A stretch of 50,193 bases of DNA, from NCBI GenBank assembly GCA_900317835.1, contig ONIL01000020.1, forward strand, positions 1 to 50,193. The letters are read 5' to 3'. Under the pieces are notes generated by a model. The model worked only from the letters and a program-made list of their open reading frames with translations, was not told the DNA's origin and made no database searches. Of the stretch, positions 9,435-17,177 are shown piece by piece; position 1 is the stretch's first letter, and each line of letters opens with the position of its first letter. The translations under genes and the position numbers were made by a program. The DNA comes from an uncultured Prevotellaceae bacterium (GTDB taxonomy: Bacteria > Bacteroidota > Bacteroidia > Bacteroidales > Muribaculaceae).

Positions 9435-9869
9435 ATGAGAAGTGTTATCGTATTAGGCATTTGTGCCTTAGTTTTAATGATGTCGGGTTGCAGCGACAAG
9501 CCTGTAATACCCGAGCAGTTACCAGTTCCGGTAAAGACGTTTATCCAGCAGACCTATCCTGGAGAGGCCATCACCTTTGCCCAAAAGGATCTTGAACTGA
9601 CCGGTTGGAAGTATGAAATCTTCTTGGTTGACGGTACTCATATCGAATTTGATACCGACGACATGTGGGACAAGATCGAGAGCCCCATGACGAAACCTGT
9701 TCCCGCGCACTTGATTCCGGCACCGATTGCTGCCCACCTGCAGGCTAATTTCCCTGGCACCTTCGTTACCAAGATCGACAAGGAACGTAATGGCTATGAC
9801 GTTGATTTGGCCACCGGCATTGAGCTGAAGTACAACAAGCAGGGCGCCCTGATGGAAATGGACGATTAA
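9435..9869 (+). CDS. PepSY-like lipoprotein, paralogue of 7155-7697
   Basis: 144 residues. Lipoprotein signal with MMSGC, acylated Cys at 19. Unlike its paralogue it lacks the long Gln/Ala/Pro linker and goes straight into two PepSY-like half-repeats: LPVPVKTFIQQTYPGEA...GWKYEIFLVDGTHIEFD and LIPAPIAAHLQANFPG...GYDVDLATGIELKY, ending MEMDD. It is the first gene of the plus-strand cassette 9435-11319 and has a promoter just upstream. Function unknown; the pairing of a lipoprotein form with a soluble form is repeated in both cassettes, which suggests the two work together. Confidence 0.86.
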   Translation: MRSVIVLGICALVLMMSGCSDKPVIPEQLPVPVKTFIQQTYPGEAITFAQKDLELTGWKYEIFLVDGTHIEFDTDDMWDKIESPMTKPVPAHLIPAPIAAHLQANFPGTFVTKIDKERNGYDVDLATGIELKYNKQGALMEMDD

Positions 9870-9918
9870 ATTTCATGTTTTTCTGACGATTGAGAATTAA
9901 TAATATGATATGTTGATT

Positions 9919-10359
9919 ATGAAAAATTTAAAGTATTTCCTGTTGATGGCTATGGTCATGACCATGAGCCTCACGATGAGTGCAGATGATGATGACCGCG
10001 TAATCACCTATGACCAGCTTCCGCAGGCCGCACAGACGTTCCTCAAGACGAATTTCGCTACTAAGGTACCCCTTGTTGTGACCGCCGACTGGGATGATTA
10101 CACCATTCGCTATGAGAGCGGCGAGAAGATTGAATTTGACAGGTCTGGCAACTGGAAGGACATCGAGTGCTATAGCAGCAAGGTGCCCGCTGCCGCTGTT
10201 CCTGCTCAGATCAGCACCTATATCAGCCAGAACTATCCTGGCAAGTCCATCATTAAACTGGAGCGCCACCGCAGCGTCTATGAGGTAAAGCTCAACAATG
10301 GCATGGAGGTTGAATTCAACCGCAATTTCCAGGTTATTGACATGGACTACGACGATTAA
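9919..10359 (+). CDS. PepSY-like secreted protein, paralogue of 7716-8147
   Basis: 146 residues from the ATG at 9919; an in-frame ATG at 9910 would add three residues, but alignment with the paralogue (MKSIKAILLL versus MKNLKYFLLM) favours 9919. A signal peptide ends near TMSADDDD. Two half-repeats follow, with ADWDDYTIRYESGEKIEFD and LERHRSVYEVKLNNGMEVEF, and an acidic end DMDYDD. It lies 49 bp after the lipoprotein gene 9435-9869 and is probably cotranscribed. Function unknown. Confidence 0.87.
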   Translation: MKNLKYFLLMAMVMTMSLTMSADDDDRVITYDQLPQAAQTFLKTNFATKVPLVVTADWDDYTIRYESGEKIEFDRSGNWKDIECYSSKVPAAAVPAQISTYISQNYPGKSIIKLERHRSVYEVKLNNGMEVEFNRNFQVIDMDYDD

Positions 10360-10362
10360 AGT

Positions 10363-10395
10363 TTAGGCTTTGGTGTTAGGTGTTAGGCTTTGGTG
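10363..10395. repeat. TTAGG-containing short repeats after the second PepSY-like pair
   Basis: TTAGGCTTTGGTG (10363-10375) recurs at 10383-10395 with TTAGGTG between. The array starts 4 bp past the stop codon at 10359. Read in the direction of transcription it resembles the TTAGG array that follows the paralogous pair (7109-7138). Confidence 0.6.
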
Positions 10396-10434
10396 AGTTT
10401 CCCAACCTGACACCTAATGCTTTTGTAATAATCA

Positions 10435-11319
10435 GTGGATCTTAAGGCAATATATCGTCGATTCAGGCAGTGGCAACTGGCCCCATTTGACTATGAGGCC
10501 AGACGTCAGGCTCAGAGCTCGCATCGTTGTAACAACTGCGGCAGTGACTTTGTGGGTAATTACTGTCCCGTCTGTTCCCAGAAGGAGGACGTGGGACCCA
10601 TCACATGGAAAAGCGTGGTTCAAAGCATCGGCGAGGTCTGGGGTCTGCACAACCGTTCCATGCTTTACACCCTGGTGCAGCTGTTCTTGCGTCCGGGTTA
10701 CTTCGTCAGCGACTACATCAGAGGCAAGAAGCAGGTAAGTTTCCCGCCTGTCAAGCTGCTGGCGCTGATGGCCGTGCTAGGCCTCCTTGTCGATTATTTT
10801 ATAGGGAGCCCCATCGGCGGTGTATTCAATAATGACTTCGATTTTGCGGGCGACAAGATGCTGTACATCGACAACGCCTTTGAGTGGATGAACCTCCACC
10901 CGGACGTGATGTCGTTAATCTTGCTGTCCTACCTGATTATCCCCAACTATTTCATCTATCGCTCTGCGCCGCGCAACCCCCGCCACACCTTGCCCCAGGG
11001 CTTTTTCATCCAGGTGTTTACGGCCATTGCTTTTCTGGTCTTCAACATGTTTGATGATCTCACATCCTGGCATTGGTTCACCTTCGTGTTGGGTAATATC
11101 TGGACATATGCCGTTTACAAGCAGCTCTTTGGCTATGGCGTGTGGGGAACGCTGTGGCGCGTGGTTTTGGCTTTGGTCTGCGCTCACCTGCTGGCACTTC
11201 TGTTCTTGGGAATAGACTTCAGTTATCACATGATTCAGACCGGTGATTACAATCTTGTCGATGGGTTTAAGCTCTTTATAAAGCTGCTCAACAGGATGTT
11301 GACCAACACCGATGTGTAG
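10435..11319 (+). CDS. DUF3667-type zinc-ribbon membrane protein, paralogue of 8343-9194
   Basis: 294 residues, starting with GTG at 10435. The zinc ribbon is C32-x2-C35 and C44-x2-C47 in a CGSDFVGNYCPVC context. It is followed by WGLHNRSM...RPGYFVSDYIRGKKQVSFPPVKLL and several membrane segments (about residues 120-145, 155-180, 195-215, 225-265), including the YKQLFGYGVWGTLWR block shared with the paralogue (YKQLSGYGIWGTLWR). It is 75 bp downstream of the PepSY-like gene with TTAGG repeats between. Function unknown; a terminator follows at 11383. Confidence 0.87.
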   Translation: MDLKAIYRRFRQWQLAPFDYEARRQAQSSHRCNNCGSDFVGNYCPVCSQKEDVGPITWKSVVQSIGEVWGLHNRSMLYTLVQLFLRPGYFVSDYIRGKKQVSFPPVKLLALMAVLGLLVDYFIGSPIGGVFNNDFDFAGDKMLYIDNAFEWMNLHPDVMSLILLSYLIIPNYFIYRSAPRNPRHTLPQGFFIQVFTAIAFLVFNMFDDLTSWHWFTFVLGNIWTYAVYKQLFGYGVWGTLWRVVLALVCAHLLALLFLGIDFSYHMIQTGDYNLVDGFKLFIKLLNRMLTNTDV

Positions 11320-11382
11320 AAAAGCCGAATGTTGATAATCGTACTGCACGATAATCCCGCAGCTACACATTATAAATATAAA

Positions 11383-11421
11383 AGCACTGGGGCCCGTCAT
11401 GGCCCCAGTGCTCATTTTTTT
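11383..11421 (+). terminator. Rho-independent terminator after the DUF3667 gene
   Basis: A perfect 12-bp stem (AGCACTGGGGCC at 11383-11394, GGCCCCAGTGCT at 11401-11412) closes loop CGTCAT and is followed by CATTTTTTTC. Confidence 0.9.
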
Positions 11422-11554
11422 CTACTAAAGTCGGTTATTAGATAAGCAATAAGAAAAATTTATTCATTTATTGTTGTTGATCAAGCTGTTACAGTTGCTC
11501 GAGGACAAAGGGCGATTGACCTGGCAATCTCATGGAACACGAGAAAACTAATAT

Positions 11555-11575
11555 TTTTAGTTTTATTAACTAAAA
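11555..11575. promoter_or_regulatory. Operator 1, probable BlaI-family binding site
   Basis: Perfect inverted repeat with 8-bp arms (TTTTAGTT and AACTAAAA) and spacer TTATT. It lies just upstream of the -33 box at 11579. BlaI-family repressors bind such dyads upstream of their own operon; assignment here is inferred from position and symmetry. Confidence 0.65.
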
Positions 11576-11578
11576 TAA

Positions 11579-11611
11579 TTTGTTTTATAACTAAAAGAAT
11601 TAGTTAATTTG
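11579..11611 (+). promoter_or_regulatory. Promoter of the blaI-M56 pair
   Basis: TTTG (11579-11582), 21-bp spacer, then TTAATTTG (11604-11611), close to the Bacteroidota -33/-7 consensus. The start codon follows at 11643. Confidence 0.7.
11588..11606. promoter_or_regulatory. Operator 2, overlapping the -7 element
   Basis: Perfect inverted repeat with 7-bp arms (TAACTAA and TTAGTTA) and spacer AAGAA. It shares the AACTAA half-site and 5-nt spacing with operator 1 and overlaps the -7 box, so bound repressor would block the polymerase. Confidence 0.7.
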
Positions 11612-11642
11612 CGTCGAGATAATCAATAAACGCTATAAAACG

Positions 11643-12002
11643 ATGAAACAGTTAACGCAAAAAGAAGAGGAAATCATGGAACGCATGTGGGATCACGGTC
11701 CCATGCTCGTCAGGGAATTGCAATCCTACTATGATGAGCCGCGCCCCCATGTGAACACCTTGTCCACCTTGATCAAGATCCTGGAGGAGAAGGGTTTCTT
11801 AGGTCACAAGGCCATTACGGCGCGCTGCTTCCAGTATTTTGCCCGCATCAGCCGTGAGGAATATCTCGGCGGCACCTTGACCAATGTGATCGACAAGTTC
11901 TTCGGCAAGTCCTACCTGAGTGCCGTCTCGGCCTTGGTCAAGAGCGAGAAGATCAGCGTGGATGACCTCAAGGAACTCATCCGCGAAGTTGAAAACAATT
12001 AA
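11643..12002 (+). CDS. BlaI/MecI/CopY-family transcriptional repressor
   Basis: 119 residues, the usual length of the family. The N-terminal winged helix is LTQKEEEIMERMWDHGPMLV...VNTLSTLIKILEEKGFL, residues about 3-60. The C-terminal part (about 75-119) is the dimerisation region. Repressors of this family are inactivated by proteolysis when a membrane M56 sensor detects its signal. The gene lies 20 bp ahead of the M56 gene and behind a promoter covered by two palindromes, a typical autoregulated pair. The ligand cannot be told from the sequence, and no beta-lactamase gene is nearby. Confidence 0.92.
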   Translation: MKQLTQKEEEIMERMWDHGPMLVRELQSYYDEPRPHVNTLSTLIKILEEKGFLGHKAITARCFQYFARISREEYLGGTLTNVIDKFFGKSYLSAVSALVKSEKISVDDLKELIREVENN

Positions 12003-12022
12003 CCAGCAAAATTAAGTTCATT

Positions 12023-13432
12023 ATGTTCTTAGTTTATCAATTCAAAGTGGGCTTGTGCCTCATCGCTTTCTACCTGTTGTGGAAGCTGCTGCTCAGCCGC
12101 GAGACGTTCCACCGTTTCAACCGTGTCGCCTTGCTCACGGTGATGGTGCTGGCTCTCGTGCTGCCGTGGGTAAAGATTTCGCTCGGCACACCATCGCCCT
12201 TGGCCCAGCCGATGGTCACGCTTCAGGAGCTGCTCGTCACCCCCGATGGCGCCGTGCAGCCCCAGCCTGAAGCCTCGTCCTGGGGTTTCCATAGCGTTGC
12301 CACCGTTGCCTACCTCGTGGGTGTGGCCGCGATGCTATTGTGGTTCCTATACGGCCAGTGGCACTTGTACCGCCTGATGAGAAAAGGCCGCACCGAGGCC
12401 TTGCCCGGCGGCGTCACCCTGCACGTGCTGCCTGGTGAGATCTCACCGTTCAGCTACTTCAGGCACATCGTCATCAGCGAGCAGGACTACCGCGACACCC
12501 CCAGTGAGATCATTGTCCACGAGCAGGCCCACATCCGCCTGCTGCACTCGGTCGACGTGGTCTTCATCGGGTTGATGACCTTGTTCCAGTGGTGGAATCC
12601 TGCGGCATGGCTGTTGGGGCGCGAACTGCGCCAGGTACATGAATATGAGGCCGACGAGGCCGTCCTTCACCAGGGCATCGATGCTCGGCAGTATCAATTG
12701 CTGCTGATTAAAAAGTCCGTTGGGAACCAGCTATTCTCGATGGCAAATAACTTCAATTATCAATCTCTAAAAAAACGAATCCGTATGATGACTACAAACA
12801 AAAGCAGCCGATGGAAACGATTGCGTGCGCTGGCTGCGGTGCCCGTGATAGCATTGGCGCTGTTGGCCTTTGCCAACCCCAAGAGTGTAGCAGCAGTAGT
12901 GACGTCGAGTGTTCAACAAGACCGCGCTACCCAGTCAGTAATGCAGTCGCACGAACCCACCAGTGTCGAAGCCGAGGTCACCCCCGAGGCTGTCGAGGTT
13001 GAGACCGAAGCCGAGGAGGTTCCAGCAATTGACGAGGCGAACACTGAAGAGCAGATATCTCAAGAGCCTGTCAACCAGTCCAAAAAGGTCTATGAATCTG
13101 TTGAGCAGATGCCCGAGTTCCCTGGTGGCATGGAGGCACTAGTGAAATATCTGTACCAGAATGTTCAATATCCTCCCAGTGCCGTACAGAACAATGTCCA
13201 GGGCCGAGTTATTGTCCAGTTTATTATTGACGAGACTGGTCAGGTGGGAGATGTCAAGGTCGTCCGCTCGGTGAGTGATGAAGTTGATGCCGAGGCCGTT
13301 CGTGTGGTCAAAGCCTTACCCAAGTTTGAACCTGGCCGCCAAGACGGTGAACCCGTAGCAGTGTGGTACACCTTACCCATCAGCTTCAAAATGCAGACTA
13401 AGCCTCAGCCCCAATCACAAGACGCCGAGTAA
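12023..13432 (+). CDS. M56 (BlaR1-type) membrane metalloprotease with TonB C-terminal domain
   Basis: 469 residues. Transmembrane segments occur at about 5-22, 36-52 and 93-110, with another near 270-287. The zinc-protease motif HEQAH is at 166-170, with the third zinc ligand probably in HEYEADEAVL (about 206-215), as in BlaR1/MecR1. Beyond the last membrane helix is a Glu/Val-rich linker (about 300-350). A TonB C-terminal-like domain follows: PEFPGG, QYPPSA, GRVIVQFIIDETG and WYTLPISF, about 360-460. It lacks a penicillin-binding sensor domain, so the signal is probably not a beta-lactam. Together with the BlaI gene 20 bp upstream it forms a sensor-repressor pair. Its position next to two PepSY-like/DUF3667 cassettes makes those possible targets or partners (inference). 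Confidence 0.9.
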   Translation: MFLVYQFKVGLCLIAFYLLWKLLLSRETFHRFNRVALLTVMVLALVLPWVKISLGTPSPLAQPMVTLQELLVTPDGAVQPQPEASSWGFHSVATVAYLVGVAAMLLWFLYGQWHLYRLMRKGRTEALPGGVTLHVLPGEISPFSYFRHIVISEQDYRDTPSEIIVHEQAHIRLLHSVDVVFIGLMTLFQWWNPAAWLLGRELRQVHEYEADEAVLHQGIDARQYQLLLIKKSVGNQLFSMANNFNYQSLKKRIRMMTTNKSSRWKRLRALAAVPVIALALLAFANPKSVAAVVTSSVQQDRATQSVMQSHEPTSVEAEVTPEAVEVETEAEEVPAIDEANTEEQISQEPVNQSKKVYESVEQMPEFPGGMEALVKYLYQNVQYPPSAVQNNVQGRVIVQFIIDETGQVGDVKVVRSVSDEVDAEAVRVVKALPKFEPGRQDGEPVAVWYTLPISFKMQTKPQPQSQDAE

Positions 13433-13453
13433 TCCTACAATGATTCTTAGTTA

Positions 13454-13498
13454 TTAAACGTGAGTCCGATGAAATCTTTTCATCGGACTCACGTTTAA
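13454..13498. terminator. Bidirectional terminator between convergent genes
   Basis: A 21-bp perfect stem (arms 13454-13474 and 13478-13498) closes a TCT loop, with A/T-rich edges on both sides. It serves the M56 gene ending at 13432 and the minus-strand acyltransferase ending at 13511. Confidence 0.85.
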
Positions 13499-13510
13499 TA
13501 CAATCCTTTC

Positions 13511-14614
13511 TTAATTCTGTTGTCTTTTGAATTGCTGTTGCAAGCGGCGGTAAAGGGTGATGCCAAGCAGTGGCACGGCGGTGCCGACGATGGTGTAGAG
13601 CACCCAAAAGAGGTCGGTGGTGCTGTTCTCGTGGATGACCATGTGGCAGCCGATTTGACCCCAGTCGAGGCCGTAGTACCATATCTTGAGCGCTGAGACA
13701 AGTTTGAAGGAGATGATGTGAAAGATGAAAATGTAGAGCGTGTTCTCGCCGCAATACACTAGGAAACGCTTGACGACACCCTCATGCCGGTCGAGCCAGG
13801 AGGCGATGGAGTGCACCATCAGGAAACCGATAGCTCCAGTAACCGGTAGGGTAGCGACTGTGCTCAGTTGAACTTTCAGTGCCATGCCCTGGAATCCCAA
13901 TGCAGCTCCGCCCACCAGCAGTGCGGCATAGAGTAAGGTGAGTGCCCAATGTTCACGGATGTGCCCCTCGTGACGGCGGTATAGCACGCCAAGGCTGAAG
14001 AACAACACACCCCAGCACTCGCGAATGCCGCCTTGCACGATGGTGGTGATATTCAGATGGTTTGCTACTTTGAACCAGGCAAACCCGACAGCCAGCAGTG
14101 CGATTACTGCGGGCACAGTGTTGTGGTTGAGCCACTTGTGGCGGTTGTAGATCAACAGATAGAGGATAAGGAACACGATGCTTGAGACGAACAAAGCCCT
14201 GAAAAACCAGAATGCCCCAGCAAGGAATTCGTCATAGCCGCCCATCGAGAAGATGATGTGGACCAGCCGTTGCCAGAACACGAACCAGCTATAGGGATGG
14301 GTGACACCTCCTGCCCAGTTGCCGAATTGCTCATTCATCAGCCCGATCTTGAAAAACAGGTTGTGGAAAATCAAGAAAAACAGACTCCACTTGACGAACG
14401 GCACGTACAGGCCCATGAAACGCTTCTTGCAGAATGTCCACGGGTCGCTCAAGTACTTCTTGTCAAAGAAATAGCCTGCTGCGATGAAGAACACCGGCAT
14501 GTGGAACAAGTAGATAAAATCCATGAGCAGTTTGGGCCCCTCGGTATGGCCCGCACACATCAGGATGATGGCTATCGCCTTGCAAATGGACAGATTGGTA
14601 TTACTGCGCTTCAT
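13511..14614 (-). CDS. Acyltransferase family 3 membrane protein
   Basis: 367 residues with about ten hydrophobic segments. The N-terminus has the family signature: LSICKAIAIILMCAGHTEGPKLL with the catalytic-type His at about 22, then IYLFHMPVFFIAAGYFF. This is the OafA/NodX/WecH-type Acyltransferase_3 fold, which moves acyl groups (often acetyl) onto sugars of surface glycans or other envelope targets. It begins 15 bp after the GH9/CE4 gene and is probably its operon partner. The real substrate cannot be inferred. Confidence 0.88.
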   Translation of the reverse strand: MKRSNTNLSICKAIAIILMCAGHTEGPKLLMDFIYLFHMPVFFIAAGYFFDKKYLSDPWTFCKKRFMGLYVPFVKWSLFFLIFHNLFFKIGLMNEQFGNWAGGVTHPYSWFVFWQRLVHIIFSMGGYDEFLAGAFWFFRALFVSSIVFLILYLLIYNRHKWLNHNTVPAVIALLAVGFAWFKVANHLNITTIVQGGIRECWGVLFFSLGVLYRRHEGHIREHWALTLLYAALLVGGAALGFQGMALKVQLSTVATLPVTGAIGFLMVHSIASWLDRHEGVVKRFLVYCGENTLYIFIFHIISFKLVSALKIWYYGLDWGQIGCHMVIHENSTTDLFWVLYTIVGTAVPLLGITLYRRLQQQFKRQQN

Positions 14615-14629
14615 GAAAGGACGTGTTTA

Positions 14630-17146
14630 TCAGTTCCCCACGATCTCCTTGAGCGGGACGAAGGTATAGCCCTTCTTTTTCAGATCCTTGATAAGGGCGG
14701 GCAGGCGGTCGTAGAACTTCTCGGTTCGGCGCTCGTCGGTGCCAAAGTGGATCATCAGCAGGTGACCGTTGAGGGTCTTTTCCCGCTCGCATCGCATGAT
14801 GCGGTCCCACAGCCACTTGTTGTCACGATAGGGGTTACTTCCTGTGATGCCTGGATAGGTATAGTCCATGCTGCTCAAGGTGCCGGGAGTGAAGTTGACG
14901 AGCTGCAGCCCCATCTCCCGTGCCCATGCCGCCACGGTGGCATTGTGCCACTCGTAGGGAGGAATAAACCATGGTGCGTCCTGCGGAGTGATGCCATATT
15001 CGGCCAGTTTAGCGTAACTCTTGATGATGTCCTCACTGAACTGCTCACGGGTGATTAGTAGCGAGTCGCGCTTCTCCCATGCACAATAGACCAAGTGGCC
15101 GTAACTGTGGCTGCCCACATAGTGGCCGCCATCGACAAGCCTCCTCACTACATCGGGGTAAAGATCAAAAAATTGGCCCGTGAAGAAGAATGCGCCCTGG
15201 ATGCCCTGCTTATTGAGGGTCGAGATGATGCGCTCAGCACCATCGGCACGGTCATCGGCAGTAAAGACGAGACAAATCTGCTTCTTGGTGGAGTCGCCAC
15301 GCACAATGGCCCCCTCGTCCAATAGGAATCGGCCATTTGCGCCCTTGCCCTCCTGCTCATAGAACGAGAACGGGAACGTGAGCGACGCGGTACCATCCAT
15401 TGTGGGCTCATTGGTGCTGTAGTCATGTGTATTGTCGTGATAAACCACATCGCCGGGCTGGAACAGGTCATAGGTGTTGCCCTCAATATTGAGCATGTCG
15501 TCAGCCAGATTCACACCCTTGAGGCTGTTGAAAATCGTGGCATACACGGGACCGTCAACCAGGCCGCCTGTGGGCATGCCGACACGTTCCATCACAAAGT
15601 TGCTGTGTGGCGCATGAGGGTAGGTACCACTGCGGGGCAGTTCCACGATCATGCTCGTTCCCCACGGGTTGCAGCCCAGCAACCAGTCGCGTAGCGCTCC
15701 TTCCATCTCGTCAAACTGGTGGTCTCCAGTCAGTTGGCGGTACAAGATGCATTGGGTGAGCATCGCGGTAGTCAGGTTATTGCTGCACCATATTCCGGGC
15801 ACACCCCACAGGAAGGGGTTGCCCGTCGTCTCGGCACGTTCCTTGACACGTTCGATGCCAGCCTTGATATTGCGGATGAATTCGGCTTGCAGCCGCTTGT
15901 TTGCGCTGGCCTCTTGGGCTACACGGATGTGTCCCATGTTCATGAAGGGGTACCACTGATAATGGCGCGCACTGTCGGCACCCATCCACGGGGTGACGGG
16001 TTCGCGGCGCCCGTATTCCACCGCTTGGGTCAGATATTTGGGGTCACCGGTAGCATGGTAGAGTTCCACGGCACCCAGTTCCATGTCATCCACCCAGTTG
16101 TCCTCTTCGTAGATGTAGGGCGAGACCACGCTCACCGTCTGTGCATTGCCGGGCTTGTCGATGCCCACTTGGAAAGCATCGGCGGCCTTGGCCCTGATTT
16201 TGGCGGCAAACTCAGGATAATAGGGCGCTAGGATCTTGGCGCCAAGAGCGAAGTCACTGGCGAATTTGCCTGCGGTGCTTGCTGCTCCCATGGTGGCGTT
16301 CATGAACTTGCCGCGCTGCTGTGGCTTGCCGTCGATGTAATAGACCGGCCTGCCGTTGTTGGGGCCCCAGCCGTAGTCGGCAGGGTCGTCCTTCGGCAGT
16401 TTCATGCCGATGTGGTCGCGGTCGTCGGCAATCTGGTTATAGAGTTCGCCCTTACTTGGGTTCATCTTGTCGAGCCACGTCAGTCCCCAGTAGATTTCAT
16501 CGATGATGTCGGGGATGCCGTTGGCTCCTTTCAAGCCGTTGTCTTGAAAATGGTCTCCGAATGCACTTGGGCATTGCTGCCATGCCAGCATCATCTGGTA
16601 GATAGCGTTGGCGCTCGTGGTTGTGTATTGCAACAGGTCGGCCGCATCATGCCAGCCGCCTGTCACGTCGATGCGTTGCCCCTCCTTCTCGGGATGATAG
16701 CGCACATAGGCGTCCTTGACGTGGCAACTGTCACGCTGGAACGGGTTGAAGCCACACCGCTGCTGCCGCATGTAGTTGAGCACAAAGTCGGCGGTTCCAT
16801 CCCACACGCGGTTGTTGATGGGGAACACGGGCGATTCTACTCCCCCTGCCACGATGCGGAAGGCGCCCTCGCCATGGAAGTCGCTGAAGTCCAGGCGGCA
16901 CGTCATCGCCATCTGTCCCCATGGCCCCCTGTTTCGTGTGGCCGTTGAGTGATAGGCTGTTTTGCCCGTGAAGACATCCACCAGTTCAAACTCTGTGATC
17001 TGTACGTCCTCCTGGCTCATCAAAACTGCTACCTTCGTCGCTTGAGGCAAGTAGCCCAGCTGGTTGATTCTGATCCAACCCTCGGCTTGTGCTGCCGAGG
17101 ATATGAATAACAATGCTATTAATGTGATTAACAGATGCTTATGCAT
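14630..17146 (-). CDS. Glycoside hydrolase family 9 - polysaccharide deacetylase (CE4/NodB) fusion protein
   Basis: 838 residues from the ATG at 17146; the frame is open further upstream to 17296, but that would overlap the chromate transporter gene and lacks a signal peptide. Signal peptide MHKHLLITLIALLFISSAAQA. Next is an immunoglobulin-like domain (IRINQLGYLPQATKVAVL, about 22-110). The GH9 catalytic barrel has the nucleophile/base motif DVTGGWHDAADLLQY (about 155-170) and the acid motif YSTNEPTMDGTASLTF (Glu about 578). From about 620 a NodB-type deacetylase domain follows, with FTADDRAD, GSHSYGH (His pair about 677-681) and PPYEW. GH9 enzymes cut beta-1,4-glucans or glucosaminides, and CE4 enzymes remove N- or O-acetyl groups, so the fusion points to an acetylated beta-glycan substrate. 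Secreted or periplasmic. The FTADD in place of TFDD is a variation at the first metal-binding motif. Confidence 0.88.
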   Translation of the reverse strand: MHKHLLITLIALLFISSAAQAEGWIRINQLGYLPQATKVAVLMSQEDVQITEFELVDVFTGKTAYHSTATRNRGPWGQMAMTCRLDFSDFHGEGAFRIVAGGVESPVFPINNRVWDGTADFVLNYMRQQRCGFNPFQRDSCHVKDAYVRYHPEKEGQRIDVTGGWHDAADLLQYTTTSANAIYQMMLAWQQCPSAFGDHFQDNGLKGANGIPDIIDEIYWGLTWLDKMNPSKGELYNQIADDRDHIGMKLPKDDPADYGWGPNNGRPVYYIDGKPQQRGKFMNATMGAASTAGKFASDFALGAKILAPYYPEFAAKIRAKAADAFQVGIDKPGNAQTVSVVSPYIYEEDNWVDDMELGAVELYHATGDPKYLTQAVEYGRREPVTPWMGADSARHYQWYPFMNMGHIRVAQEASANKRLQAEFIRNIKAGIERVKERAETTGNPFLWGVPGIWCSNNLTTAMLTQCILYRQLTGDHQFDEMEGALRDWLLGCNPWGTSMIVELPRSGTYPHAPHSNFVMERVGMPTGGLVDGPVYATIFNSLKGVNLADDMLNIEGNTYDLFQPGDVVYHDNTHDYSTNEPTMDGTASLTFPFSFYEQEGKGANGRFLLDEGAIVRGDSTKKQICLVFTADDRADGAERIISTLNKQGIQGAFFFTGQFFDLYPDVVRRLVDGGHYVGSHSYGHLVYCAWEKRDSLLITREQFSEDIIKSYAKLAEYGITPQDAPWFIPPYEWHNATVAAWAREMGLQLVNFTPGTLSSMDYTYPGITGSNPYRDNKWLWDRIMRCEREKTLNGHLLMIHFGTDERRTEKFYDRLPALIKDLKKKGYTFVPLKEIVGN

Positions 17147-17177
17147 ATGATTGAAACTATCTAGTGGAATGAGTTCT

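Larger units (their letters stand above)
11320..11642. other. Intergenic region with terminator and BlaI-type operator/promoter
   Basis: 323 bp without a gene. From left to right it holds the terminator at 11383-11421, an AT-rich stretch, and the palindromic operators with the promoter for the BlaI/M56 pair at 11555-11611. Confidence 0.7.

Noticed and set aside
12023-13432. M56-TonB protein as a beta-lactam resistance sensor
   Set aside because: No penicillin-binding sensor domain and no beta-lactamase gene nearby; called only as a BlaR1-type protease.
13454-13498. Long palindrome as a possible mobile-element end
   Set aside because: It sits exactly between two convergent genes and has terminator features; no transposase or target-site repeat.
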